Shown here piece after piece: positions 1 through 8,500 of a stretch of 31,297 nt of DNA. A program made the position numbers and the translations under genes. The stretch spans positions 1 through 31,297 of the IMG/VR virus record IMGVR_UViG_3300042197_003845, one strand, 5' to 3'. The DNA is from a virus. How positions within the stretch are numbered: position 1 is the first letter of the stretch; each line of letters begins with the position of its first letter. A model generated the notes under the pieces. That model was not told the DNA's origin, searched no databases, and saw nothing but the letters and a program-made list of their open reading frames with translations.

Positions 1-736
1 GAAGGTCTTGATTGCACTCCATATTGTACTCATAGGAGCAGACCACATTATTTGAACCGGGAGCGGCGTTCCAAGTAAGTGTGAGTTCGCCTGTGGTGGT
101 ATTGAGGCTACCAGCAGTACACTTAGGCGAAGGAGAGCCGATATCGCTGAATGCGAAAACGCCAGCAGCGGAAACTGTGAAGGTCTGGATAGCTGTTCCA
201 CCATCATAGATGGTTCCTGTCATTGTTCCTGCGAGAACAGGAGTGTGTTCAAGAGGAGAGAAGACAGATGTGAGGCCAGCGCCAGCGTCTGTGCTAGAAG
301 TTTCGTTCTGCACGAACTGGCTGGTGTAGAAGATGTCGAGGTTGGCAGTACCATCGGCTTTCTGCATGAGTGAGTTGGCATCATCACCGGGGAATCCACC
401 ATTGTTGTCAGCGCCACGGATAGCACCCTTGTTGGATGAGTATCGGAAGCGGAGATAGTAGACCAAGCCTGTTGGGCCGAGAAGTGGCTGAACAGACACG
501 ATCTTGTTGGCGATAAGCTGGGGATAGATACGACGAACAAGGGGAATTGAAATCCTCTTGAACTGAGCGACATCGCCAGTATCGGTTGAGACTTCATTCA
601 TAAGTCTCTGGTTTTCGAGCAGAACTGCGGTAGCGGAGCGGACATAGCGATCTTGAATGCCTTCAAGGAGTCCGGTCTGCTTCCAACGAGTTTCTAGCTC
701 CCTAGCCTCGTTCAAAAATCTAGAATTAGCGTTCAT
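1..736 (-). CDS. 23: Major capsid protein, T4 gp23-like (3' part outside window)
   Basis: This is the shell protein of the phage head. The reading frame starts at ATG 736 and runs off the left edge, so about 245 N-terminal residues are visible. It matches the gp23 family in two places: RSATAVLLENQ near residues 32-42, and VQPLLGPTGLVYYLRFRY near residues 83-100, the family's most conserved stretch. The preceding VRRIYPQLIANKIV also fits. An AGGAAAAC sequence precedes the start. It lies 30 bases downstream of the scaffold gene on the same strand, the T4 order 21-22-23. Codons are richer in G and C than in neighbouring accessory genes, consistent with a highly expressed protein. Early LLE and LMNE sequences could be prohead-protease sites, but that is inference. 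Confidence 0.93.
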   Translation of the reverse strand, partial: MNANSRFLNEARELETRWKQTGLLEGIQDRYVRSATAVLLENQRLMNEVSTDTGDVAQFKRISIPLVRRIYPQLIANKIVSVQPLLGPTGLVYYLRFRYSSNKGAIRGADNNGGFPGDDANSLMQKADGTANLDIFYTSQFVQNETSSTDAGAGLTSVFSPLEHTPVLAGTMTGTIYDGGTAIQTFTVSAAGVFAFSDIGSPSPKCTAGSLNTTTGELTLTWNAAPGSNNVVCSYEYNMECNQDL

Positions 737-766
737 ATGTTTTCCTATTCTTTAAGCTAAAAGGAG

Positions 767-1669
767 TTACTTGGTTTGTTTCAGACCCGACAGGATCAAC
801 AATTGATCCATGTCAGAATTTCCTGCGGTTGCATTGTTATGTTCCGAAATAACAACATTATCGCTGGACAAATTACCTCTCCCCGATACATTCTTCGCTT
901 TCTGCGCTCTTTCATTCTGTTCTGTAAGGACATTTGCCTTTCTTTCTTTTGATACAACTCTACGGCTTTCTGTGATAAGGTCTTGTGCTTGGCGAACAGC
1001 CTCATTCAGCTTTGTGTTTTCGGTGCTGATTCGGATGTTCCTAGCTTCAAGGATTCTCATCTGGCCCTTGATTGCTTCAAGTTCACGGGTGGTTTCTTCA
1101 AGTCTTTCATTGTTAACGCCACCGAAGTCATCGTCTGACATATAGCCTGAAGCGATGTTGACGATCTTGTCGAGTGCCACCTTGTGTTCTGCAAGTCTTG
1201 GGTCTGAGAGAACATCACGACGAGCTTGCTCGTAGATTTCGTGTCCCTTGAGTTGGAGGAATTGATCGACTTTGTCAACGATGTATTCCTTCATCTCAGC
1301 GAGTTTCTGGTCGTATTCTTCGTACATTTCAACTTCGATATTTTCATTCTTGGCTCTTTCGGCCTTGAGCATCTGGTATGCTTCTTCGTAACCTTCTTCA
1401 AGAGCGTCCTTGTATTCTTGGCCTTGTATTTCAAGGCGATTGCGAAGGTCACCGATGATTGCATAGGCTTCTTCGTAGCCTTGTTCTGCAATCTTTTCGG
1501 CTTCAGCCAATTCGCCTGTTAGTTCGGCGTAGGCTTCTTCTAGTTTTTGGTTGTATTCTGATTCAAGCCTATCTTTGGCTTGTTCAAGAATTTCGCCAAC
1601 GGCGTTAGCGACTTCATTAACTTCATTCTCCGGTAGGAGATTCTTCAATGCTTCAACAATCTTATCCAT
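767..1669 (-). CDS. 22: Prohead core scaffolding protein, gp22-like
   Basis: Probable internal scaffold on which the capsid assembles, later degraded by the prohead protease. The 300-residue product is highly charged and almost wholly predicted coiled coil. It has Glu/Lys/Ala-rich heptads through residues 25-130 and again 180-250, and imperfect internal repeats of the type YEEAY. The start MDKIVEALKNLL at 1669 is chosen because its ATG shares one base with the stop of the protease gene (TAATG) and is preceded by GAGG. A longer in-frame start at 1726 would overlap that gene. T4 gp22 is 269 residues, so length and position between protease and capsid genes fit. Assignment rests on position and coiled-coil character more than on sequence identity. 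Confidence 0.85.
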   Translation of the reverse strand: MDKIVEALKNLLPENEVNEVANAVGEILEQAKDRLESEYNQKLEEAYAELTGELAEAEKIAEQGYEEAYAIIGDLRNRLEIQGQEYKDALEEGYEEAYQMLKAERAKNENIEVEMYEEYDQKLAEMKEYIVDKVDQFLQLKGHEIYEQARRDVLSDPRLAEHKVALDKIVNIASGYMSDDDFGGVNNERLEETTRELEAIKGQMRILEARNIRISTENTKLNEAVRQAQDLITESRRVVSKERKANVLTEQNERAQKAKNVSGRGNLSSDNVVISEHNNATAGNSDMDQLLILSGLKQTK

Positions 1670-2355
1670 TAGCCTAACCTCGCTGTAATGTTTCTTGTTT
1701 TCTGATCGATGATGCCGCCTAAGCAAGCCAATAATGCATCTTTTCTGACTTTATGTATGCTCCTGCTTTCATTTTTAGGAGTATTTTTAGAAATTTCTGC
1801 ATTGTTGGCAGTTGGCAAATAACTTTCTTTCTTTCCACTCGACACTTTCTCCTGAAATGCAGAGTGTGTGCTTGGGTCAGCAACAGCATCAAAGGTGATG
1901 AGTTTGTAGCTTTCGCCAATCACAAGGATTCCATTCTCGTCGCTTCTTCCGTTTCCTACTCCACGGCTAGAGATGCCCACACGGACACCATCATTAATTA
2001 GTGCTTTGAGAATTTTTCCATGAGGTGTGTTGAGTATTTCACCTTCTCCCATGAGGTTGTTGCCTTCCCACCATAGTTTTGTCACTATGTGCGAGCATTT
2101 CTCAAAGTGGATGATTGAGTCTGTGGGGTGGTCAAGTTCACCGATCAGACCACGATTTTGGATAATAGGCATTAGTTTCTTGACATTTTCATCAAGAACA
2201 GAATGAGGATAAATTCTTTTGTTTTTATTGACTGCTTCTGCTTCTTGGAATTTGCCTCTGAACTTGGTCAGTCCCCTGTCGGAGACTGACTCATTGAGGT
2301 TCATAGCAAATCCTCCATTGTTGCAGCAATCAACTAAGAGGAACTGGTTTTCCAT
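1669..2355 (-). CDS. 21: Prohead core protease, gp21-like
   Basis: Serine-type maturation protease that sits in the prohead core and cleaves scaffold and capsid proteins before DNA packaging. The 228-residue product carries the family motifs: GELDHP (about 72-77) with the likely catalytic His76, GISSRGVG (about 128-135) with the likely nucleophile in Ser129/130, and FDAVADPST (about 155-163). T4 gp21 is 212 residues. The start at 2355 has AAAGGAG at good spacing. The C-terminal 60 residues are polar and basic, compatible with self-cleavage, though that is inferred. It lies 13 bases after the 595-residue core-like gene and overlaps the scaffold gene by one base, so the three are probably translated from one transcript. 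Confidence 0.93.
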   Translation of the reverse strand: MENQFLLVDCCNNGGFAMNLNESVSDRGLTKFRGKFQEAEAVNKNKRIYPHSVLDENVKKLMPIIQNRGLIGELDHPTDSIIHFEKCSHIVTKLWWEGNNLMGEGEILNTPHGKILKALINDGVRVGISSRGVGNGRSDENGILVIGESYKLITFDAVADPSTHSAFQEKVSSGKKESYLPTANNAEISKNTPKNESRSIHKVRKDALLACLGGIIDQKTRNITARLG

Positions 2356-2368
2356 TTATACTCCTTTA

Positions 2369-4156
2369 TTACTTAACTGGTTTTGGCAAAATGGGTTTTG
2401 GTGCCATTGGGTTGCTAAGATTTGGCCAAGTGTCCTTTTGCAAAGTTGCGAGTCCGTCTTCGTCAACAACAGACTTTTCCTTCATCTTGGGGAATATTGA
2501 CTTGGGATGAATTGGGTTGTTGATATTTGGCCAAGTGTTTTTGCCGTGATTTGCGAGTGCATTGTGTCCCATTTCATCGGAGTGTCCGTGATATGACTTG
2601 CCATCGCTAACTGGTGCTGCGTCCTTCCATCCTCCGAGGTTGTTGGAGGGAATGCCTGATTGTTTTGCATTCCACTTGGTCATTGGGTGGTCACCGAGTT
2701 CGTCAACTTCCACTCCATGATCCCATCCCTTGTCAGAGTGTTCTGAATCATCTGATTCAAGAAGGTCTGAGAGATAATTGGCTATTGATTCTGCAAGTTC
2801 CATATCTGGTAGTCTTGCTGAGTTGATGATTGCGTAGCATTCACGCATCATGTCTGCAACTTCGATCCTAGTTCCTTCATCTCCTGTGTGTTCAGCAATC
2901 TTGTAAACGCTGTGAAGGGCGTTGTATAGGTCACCGAATATGCGGACTTCAAGTTCATTGTTTTCATCTAGCTTGTTGAAAAGGTCTGCTGAAACAACTG
3001 AAAACTCACGATATGCGTCTTCGCAATCAGAAGATTCTGCTGTTACATCAGAAGTTGCTCCAGCGAGGCTTGCAATTTTGCGAACCTTGTCTGTGTACGC
3101 ATTGTGGGCTGTTCTGAGAATTGCTTCTGCCATGAATGTGCAAGTGTCATTGTCATAGTTGCCGACATTTGCTGTGGACAATGCAATGTTGATTTGCTGT
3201 GCCAGTTCTTCTTCTGTTACGAATAGAATGTCTGGCCAGTATGAAACGATTGCCTCTAGTGATTCTTCAAGAGAAGAGTTGTCGCTGACATTGTTATATC
3301 TCTTGAGATCGGCCATAGCCTTGATGAATGTTTGATCTTCGCTTACATTCTTCATGTTTCCACGAATGACCTTTAGTTCTGTATCCATGGTCTTGAATCC
3401 CATGGTAAGAACTTTTCCTTGTTTCTTTGCCTTGCTTGTTGGCATTGCAACTGCTGAAACATCGCCATGATCGTCTGTTTTTACTGCTGTTTCATTGATA
3501 ACAGAGCCATTATTGAGGAAATTAGCGTATCCAAGAACATTTTCGCATACCTGTGACCATTCTTTCATGGCCTTTGGCATCATCTTAGACTGGTAGAACT
3601 TTGCCTTGTTCTTGTTTTTCTTGCGTCCGAGTTTTTTTCTGTCTGTTGGTGTCATCTTGGAAATGGCAAGGTCTCTAGCACGGGTTCTCTTTGCAATTGC
3701 TGCTGGGCTTTGTTTGCGACCCTTGAGAGGAGACTTTTTCTTTGATCCATGATCAGTTGCTTCATTGAAACTGATTCCACGCCTAACAGAAGGAAGGCTC
3801 ATGTAGGACTCGAAAAGTTCTTCTGCTGATGAATTGTCATTTTCAAGAAGGCTGTCGATCATGTTGCTGATTTTTTCTCTTGCAGACAGCTTTTCGCTGT
3901 CTTCATCAACGATAAGTTCTTGTATGTCTTCAAGAATGACTTGGTTGTCTGTTACTGTGTATGTTGCGTGAATGAAGTTATCATCTGGTGTTTTGTATGT
4001 AACATCAGATTCACTAAAAGTAAAAAGTTCCAAGCCATCAACATCGAGGGCTGCTGCAAGCACATCTTCCGCTTCAATTAGTTCTTGCTCAACTGTAGAA
4101 AGCGATCTTTCCTGAAGCGTGTTGAAAAGATCATAAGAAATAAGTTTTCTCTTCAT
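2369..4156 (-). CDS. Probable prohead core or internal head protein (595 aa)
   Basis: Unnamed head-module protein in the place held by small core genes 67 and 68 in T4, directly upstream of the protease. The start MKRKLISYDLFNTL at 4156 has GGAG ten bases before the ATG; the in-frame start at 4192 lacks a comparable site. The N-terminal 130 residues are acidic with an LxEAEDVLAAAL helix. Residues of about 135-205 are strongly basic (KKKSPLKGRKQSP, then KKLGRKKNKNKAK). A helical acidic middle follows. The C-terminus has two copies of a TWPN-x(2)-NP-x(2)-PK motif. I recall similar N-termini in other T4-like phages at the same locus, but the function is inferred from position only. A TATAAATA sequence lies 67 bases upstream. 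Confidence 0.8.
   Translation of the reverse strand: MKRKLISYDLFNTLQERSLSTVEQELIEAEDVLAAALDVDGLELFTFSESDVTYKTPDDNFIHATYTVTDNQVILEDIQELIVDEDSEKLSAREKISNMIDSLLENDNSSAEELFESYMSLPSVRRGISFNEATDHGSKKKSPLKGRKQSPAAIAKRTRARDLAISKMTPTDRKKLGRKKNKNKAKFYQSKMMPKAMKEWSQVCENVLGYANFLNNGSVINETAVKTDDHGDVSAVAMPTSKAKKQGKVLTMGFKTMDTELKVIRGNMKNVSEDQTFIKAMADLKRYNNVSDNSSLEESLEAIVSYWPDILFVTEEELAQQINIALSTANVGNYDNDTCTFMAEAILRTAHNAYTDKVRKIASLAGATSDVTAESSDCEDAYREFSVVSADLFNKLDENNELEVRIFGDLYNALHSVYKIAEHTGDEGTRIEVADMMRECYAIINSARLPDMELAESIANYLSDLLESDDSEHSDKGWDHGVEVDELGDHPMTKWNAKQSGIPSNNLGGWKDAAPVSDGKSYHGHSDEMGHNALANHGKNTWPNINNPIHPKSIFPKMKEKSVVDEDGLATLQKDTWPNLSNPMAPKPILPKPVK
2372..2552 (-). repeat. Two-copy TWPN/PK repeat at the C-terminus of the core-like protein
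   Basis: Two related coding segments end the 595-residue protein: NTWPNINNPIHPKSIFPK and DTWPNLSNPMAPKPILPK, separated by about 20 residues. On the plus strand both show the shared string tttggccaagtgt. The Pro- and Trp-rich unit looks like a short binding motif rather than a folded domain. Confidence 0.75.
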
Positions 4157-4222
4157 AATCAAGTGACTCCCTCTGTTATAAGGTTCTAACATTTCATGCG
4201 GTTCTGTGCTTGCTAATGACAG

Positions 4223-4230
4223 TATTTATA
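4223..4230 (-). promoter_or_regulatory. Candidate late promoter TATAAATA
   Basis: Read on the minus strand the sequence is TATAAATA, an exact match to the T4 late-promoter core recognised by the gp55 sigma factor. It lies 67 bases upstream of the 595-residue head gene and points into the block core-protease-scaffold-capsid. No transcription data are available here. Confidence 0.6.
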
Positions 4231-4279
4231 CTTCAAGCCAATATTTCACGCCGCACAATTGTTTTTTATTTACGCTCAA

Positions 4280-4289
4280 TATATAAGTA
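4280..4289 (+). promoter_or_regulatory. Candidate promoter TATATAAGTA
   Basis: A TATATAAGTA string sits 30 bases before the plus-strand gene at 4319. TATAAGTA within it differs from the T4 late core by one base. It is paired back to back with the minus-strand TATAAATA about 50 bases away, as expected for a divergent promoter region. The 4157-4318 gap holds nothing else I can identify. Confidence 0.45.
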
Positions 4290-4318
4290 TGCAACAAATT
4301 GTAAAAATGGAAATATAA

Positions 4319-4684
4319 ATGAAAACATTTCACCAATATTTAAATTTGAAGGAATTGGCATCATATGATCATGAACCAATTCATAACAAAAAAGATGATA
4401 TGGATTCAAAGTCTGCTAGTGCAATTGAGGTTGTGAAAAAAGCAATCAGGAAGATGATAGAGGTAAAGCCACAAGAGGTTGTTGCTTTTTTGAATCAGCA
4501 TAGAACAGAGCCTGAAATAAAGGAAATTTTGAATGATTATAAGTTGGACTCATTTCAAAATATAGGTAGAAAGCATCATGGTGGAATGAATGATGACGAG
4601 GGATTGGGAGGTCTTGATGGAAGAAAGCCTATTGATGACGAAGAGTTATATCCTAATTCTGCTGATGGTTACACATCAAATTAA
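4319..4684 (+). CDS. Small protein with capsid-targeting-like N-terminus
   Basis: I do not recognise a family for this 121-residue protein. Its start MKTFHQYLNLKE strongly resembles the T4 capsid-targeting sequence MKTYQEFIAE found on internal proteins that are packed into the prohead and trimmed by gp21 after a (L/I)xE triplet; here LKE is followed by LAS. The middle (about 28-75) is helical and Lys/Glu-rich. The C-terminal 40 residues are acidic and Gly/Asp-rich (GGMNDDEGLGGLDGRK). It sits inside the head gene block but on the opposite strand, eight bases before the permuted papain-like gene. An internal head protein is a reasonable inference. GGAAA precedes the ATG. Confidence 0.7.
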   Translation: MKTFHQYLNLKELASYDHEPIHNKKDDMDSKSASAIEVVKKAIRKMIEVKPQEVVAFLNQHRTEPEIKEILNDYKLDSFQNIGRKHHGGMNDDEGLGGLDGRKPIDDEELYPNSADGYTSN

Positions 4685-4692
4685 GGATTCAA

Positions 4693-5343
4693 ATGATAAA
4701 GTTAGGACCATTATATGAAAAAAGAAAAGAAATAGTAAGTGTATTGAAGTCTCTTCCTGTTAAAACAGGAGACATTGTTTATAATTCAGCAGATGTTCCC
4801 GGCCCTTTTGGCATACCATTTTCAAAGTTGATTCAATACTTCACAAATTCTCCATATTCACATGGAACTTGTTTGTTGGTAGAGGATGAAGATATTTACG
4901 CAATAGATGTTTCTGATTGGGGAACAAGGAAGTTGCGTTTGATAGATTGGTTTGATGATTGGAAAATGACAGAATTTTGTGTTTATCGTTTGAAAAACAG
5001 AACAGAAAAAGATGATTGTTGTTTTAAGAAAAGCATATATGAATTTTTGGATTCTGATCCAAGTTATGACTTTAATTTCAATGATTCATCAAAATTTTAT
5101 TGTACTGAATCTGTAAAGTGGATATATGGAAAATGTGGATATGATCTTGGTGGTTCATATTTGTTGAAAGATATTGTTCCAACTTGGTTTTATTATATGA
5201 TTTTGGGTGGAAACTTTTTCACAAAGATGTTTTCAGGAGCTTCATTGCCAACAGATGTTCCTATTTCGATTGTGGGCAATGAGTCAAAGGGCATGAGGTC
5301 AAGTGTTTTGACTGAAACTATTTTGAAATATCCTGTTATTTAG
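4693..5343 (+). CDS. YiiX/YaeF-type permuted papain-like hydrolase
   Basis: A 216-residue protein of the circularly permuted NlpC/P60 (papain-like) fold, whose members hydrolyse amide or ester bonds in cell-envelope components. The permuted order is visible: GDIVY (about 26-30), then the His of SPYSHGTCLL (His57) before the Cys of FYCTESVKWIYG (Cys137, with Glu139). An aromatic segment WFYYMILGG (about 165-175) could lie against a membrane. There is no signal peptide. AAGGA precedes the ATG, and the gene follows the 4319 gene by eight bases, so they are probably cotranscribed. The substrate is unknown; a role in lysis or entry, or in modifying host lipids, would fit the fold. Confidence 0.75.
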   Translation: MIKLGPLYEKRKEIVSVLKSLPVKTGDIVYNSADVPGPFGIPFSKLIQYFTNSPYSHGTCLLVEDEDIYAIDVSDWGTRKLRLIDWFDDWKMTEFCVYRLKNRTEKDDCCFKKSIYEFLDSDPSYDFNFNDSSKFYCTESVKWIYGKCGYDLGGSYLLKDIVPTWFYYMILGGNFFTKMFSGASLPTDVPISIVGNESKGMRSSVLTETILKYPVI

Positions 5344-5344
5344 T

Positions 5345-5599
5345 TTATTTCTTTTTGAACCAATAGTTGTGGGCAGATTCAAGAGACTTTTCATTGAGTT
5401 CGTAGCCTGACTTATCGGCTATAATGGCATCAACATGGCAATAAGGGCATATGCAGGTTTTTTGGTTATCTGTGTATTCAACTATTTCTTTTGACTCATA
5501 AATTTTGCCACAATACATACATCCAACTTTAAGTGAACTTTGCACTAGTTCACGATTTCTCATTGCAATATTAGCAAGTTGTGATATTGCTACTTTCAT
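5345..5599 (-). CDS. Small zinc-ribbon protein
   Basis: An 84-residue protein with two CxxC knuckles, CMYC (about 27-30) and CPYC (about 51-54), 20 residues apart, in a CMYCGKIYESKEI ... CICPYCHVDAII context. This is a zinc-ribbon arrangement likely to bind Zn2+ and possibly nucleic acid or protein. Its ATG overlaps the stop of the portal gene by four bases (ATGA), so it is translationally coupled to the portal. In T4 the gene after 20 is 67, but nothing here resembles gp67. Its stop lies two bases from that of the convergent plus-strand gene. The function is unknown. Confidence 0.75.
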   Translation of the reverse strand: MKVAISQLANIAMRNRELVQSSLKVGCMYCGKIYESKEIVEYTDNQKTCICPYCHVDAIIADKSGYELNEKSLESAHNYWFKKK

Positions 5600-8500
5600 T
5601 TATCACCAACGCTATAATCTATGTCTTCAATATCAGATTCATAGTCATAATTTTGTAGTTCTAGGTCATACTTCTTTATTTCATCTTCAGTTGGATCGGG
5701 AATGTTGGCAGGTTGTTCTCCCTCTGTTTTTGCTGCTGCTCCTCCTGTTGGCATTGGCATTTCGGGGCTTGGGCCAGAAGGTGGTTGTCCACCCGGTTCT
5801 GGCATAGCACTTGGGCCTCCTGCTGTCGCTCCTAGTTCCTGACCTTCCTGACCTTCTTCTTGTCCCGGTATTCCAACTCCAAGAAGTTGTGGGTTTTGTG
5901 CGAGAACTTGTAGCTTTAGGTCTTCAAGCTTTTGAATCTTGAGCCTTGCAAGCATTTCCTCTGCCTCGTCCTCATGATACTTGAGAATTTTCGTGTAAAT
6001 GTCATAATCTGACATAAGTTGTCCAGACTTGAGAGTTCCTGCATTTCCGTATCTAGCGTTCACAACTTCTGCACGGGAAAGTTCTCTCCAATCGCTTGGC
6101 GGTGTCATCTTGATTCTTAGATCACGATAATGTTCTTGAGGATACCCTCTCAGGGCAAGATGTCTTTCTGCTAATTCAAGAAGTCCGTCCTCAAAGTTGC
6201 TTTGCAGTCTTTCAATCATTCTTGCAAATTTTACATCTTGTGAAGACAATGTAATTCTTGTTGCGTTTGCATCTTCATTATTGAAATAATTCTTGGGGAA
6301 ATTGAGTGCTGTAAGAAGTTTGTTTCTGAAGTAGACTGCATCATCAATTTCGCCAAGATTTTCAGCGCCGGGAAGTGTGTCTATTCTTGTTCCGCTATTG
6401 GGCCTGATTGGCAACCAATAGTCTTCGTCTTGCGCTGGTGGCATCCATCTTTCATCAACTTGGTTTGCTCCTGTGCTTCCGCTATTGTTTGCTATCTTTC
6501 TTTTCCTGAATTGATCCTTCAAACGATCCATGAATGCTTCAGCCTTAAAAGGAGGTAATTGCCCTACATCTATATAAAATACCCGCCTCTCAGGCGCTCT
6601 CGTGTTATGCGAGCAGGTGCCATTTACCACAAAATTATGGGGTTTTCCGTCAGCTACTGTGATGTCATAAACCCTTTCAACACCATCTGGTTTTACTGAC
6701 CAAATATTTTCATATTGTGGTAATTCACGATGACTTATTGTAACATTCCAACTTTCTGTTGGTTTCATTTTTCTTGTTGGTGTTATGTTGTGTCCACCTT
6801 TTCTTTTTCTGTTTCCGATCTTTCCGCTACAAAGTCCAATGCTGTGCCATATTTCTTTTATGTCTTCTACAAGATTTTTGTTGCAAAGTTCGATTGTTGA
6901 GAACCACAGTCCAGACTTAGTGTGTCTTTCGCATCCATCAGCGTCTGAAATACCTTCTACTAGTGCTTTTCTGATTGATTTATCAGCATTGAAAGCCCAA
7001 CTTGGTATTCTCTTCTTATACTTGTTTGGAATATAACCAAGAGCTAAAAATACTTGACAAGCGATTTTGGATGAAACCATCCATTTTCCAACTACTGGAT
7101 TTTGGTTTCTTTTGTCTTTATGGAATGATACTTTTCCGAAGTATTTTTTAAGTAGATTTTTATAATATAGATTAAGCTGTTCATCGGTAGATGATGCAAA
7201 CCCTATTTGATTTCCGTGAACGAGCAATCCATCTCCAAGAAGGAATCCAAACAATCTTGCAAAGTCCTCATCGACTATTGATGGAAGGTTGATTCTTTCT
7301 GGATTAATTTCGCATTTATTGCAAATAATTATATCTTCATCAGAAAGATTGTAATTATTTTTGAATATATGGATGTCATTTTCAGAAATGGTTTTCCCAA
7401 GTTGTTTTTCATTTTTGTTGATTTTTTCTTTTCCAGATTCTGTTAGTGTGTAGCGTATTTCGCCAAAAATTCTTGGAATTTCTACTGGTACTGATTGATT
7501 ATTGATTACATTGACAAATTGGTCGCCATTTTTGATATCTTGGAGGTCAACATATTGAACTATGCCTTTTCTGTTAATGAGCATTGGGTGTGTTTTTGTG
7601 CCACGAATTTCAATATGTTGTGATTGTGCTTTGAGGATTTCCTGTTCTCCGTTATCAATCCAATCTGTAACAGAAGTTTCGCTTTGTTGTCCACCGGGAA
7701 GAACGCAGTAAACATTATCATTTACCTTGATGTCCTTGATATATTTGTAACCTTCTGTCGTTCTTACTCTGCTTTCTCCTGTTAAGCAAAGACGATAAAC
7801 AACCATAGCATCTTCTAGCAATCTAAGGCTATGTGCTGGGCCACGGGCTGGTTCTACTAGGCTTTGGCCGTATGGGTAGAATGTTTTTCTATCATCTCCA
7901 ATTCTGAAGTGAACTACTTGGCTTGGGGCGAATCTTATAGCTGTTGTTTGGTTGAGTTCTGTGTCAGTAAGTTCAGATGGAGAGCCTCTTACTATTGCTT
8001 GATAATCGGGGCCTTCTTTGGATTGTTGGAATTCAACTACTCTTCCTTTTACTGTTTCGATTCTGTACATAGTTTCAACAGGAAGTGGAAGGCAGCGATA
8101 GATTCCTTCTTTTGGATTTTCTGGATTGATGACAATTTCGACAAAGTGGTCTCCAAAAATGCAAAGATTTTTGAACCAAGTCCATCCATGTCTATTGAGG
8201 TTGAGCATTTTCCTGTTGAGGAAAAGAAATTCTATTTCTTCCTTGATTTCTGAGTTTTCTGTTGAAACCTTGAATATGTTGCCGTTTTCATCTTTTTGGC
8301 AGTTGTGGAGTATTACTGATTCTGTGGCGAAGCATTTGTGTTTTTCTACTGATAGGTCATAAACATCTTGTTCGGATGCGGGATATGCTCCCACAACTCT
8401 TCTTGTGTCTCCTAGTCCATGAAGTCTTTTAATTTCCCTGTATGCGAAACCTTCTTTGTGTAGGCGATCTTCAATAGTGTGCCAATCTAGTTCTATTTGT

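Noticed and set aside
810-1145. 111-codon plus-strand ORF opposite the scaffold gene
   Set aside because: Antisense shadow of the coiled-coil gene; no ribosome site or domain pattern.
4157-4192. Longer start of the 595-residue core-like protein
   Set aside because: The added residues are not conserved-looking and lack a good Shine-Dalgarno; MKRKLISYD is a typical start.
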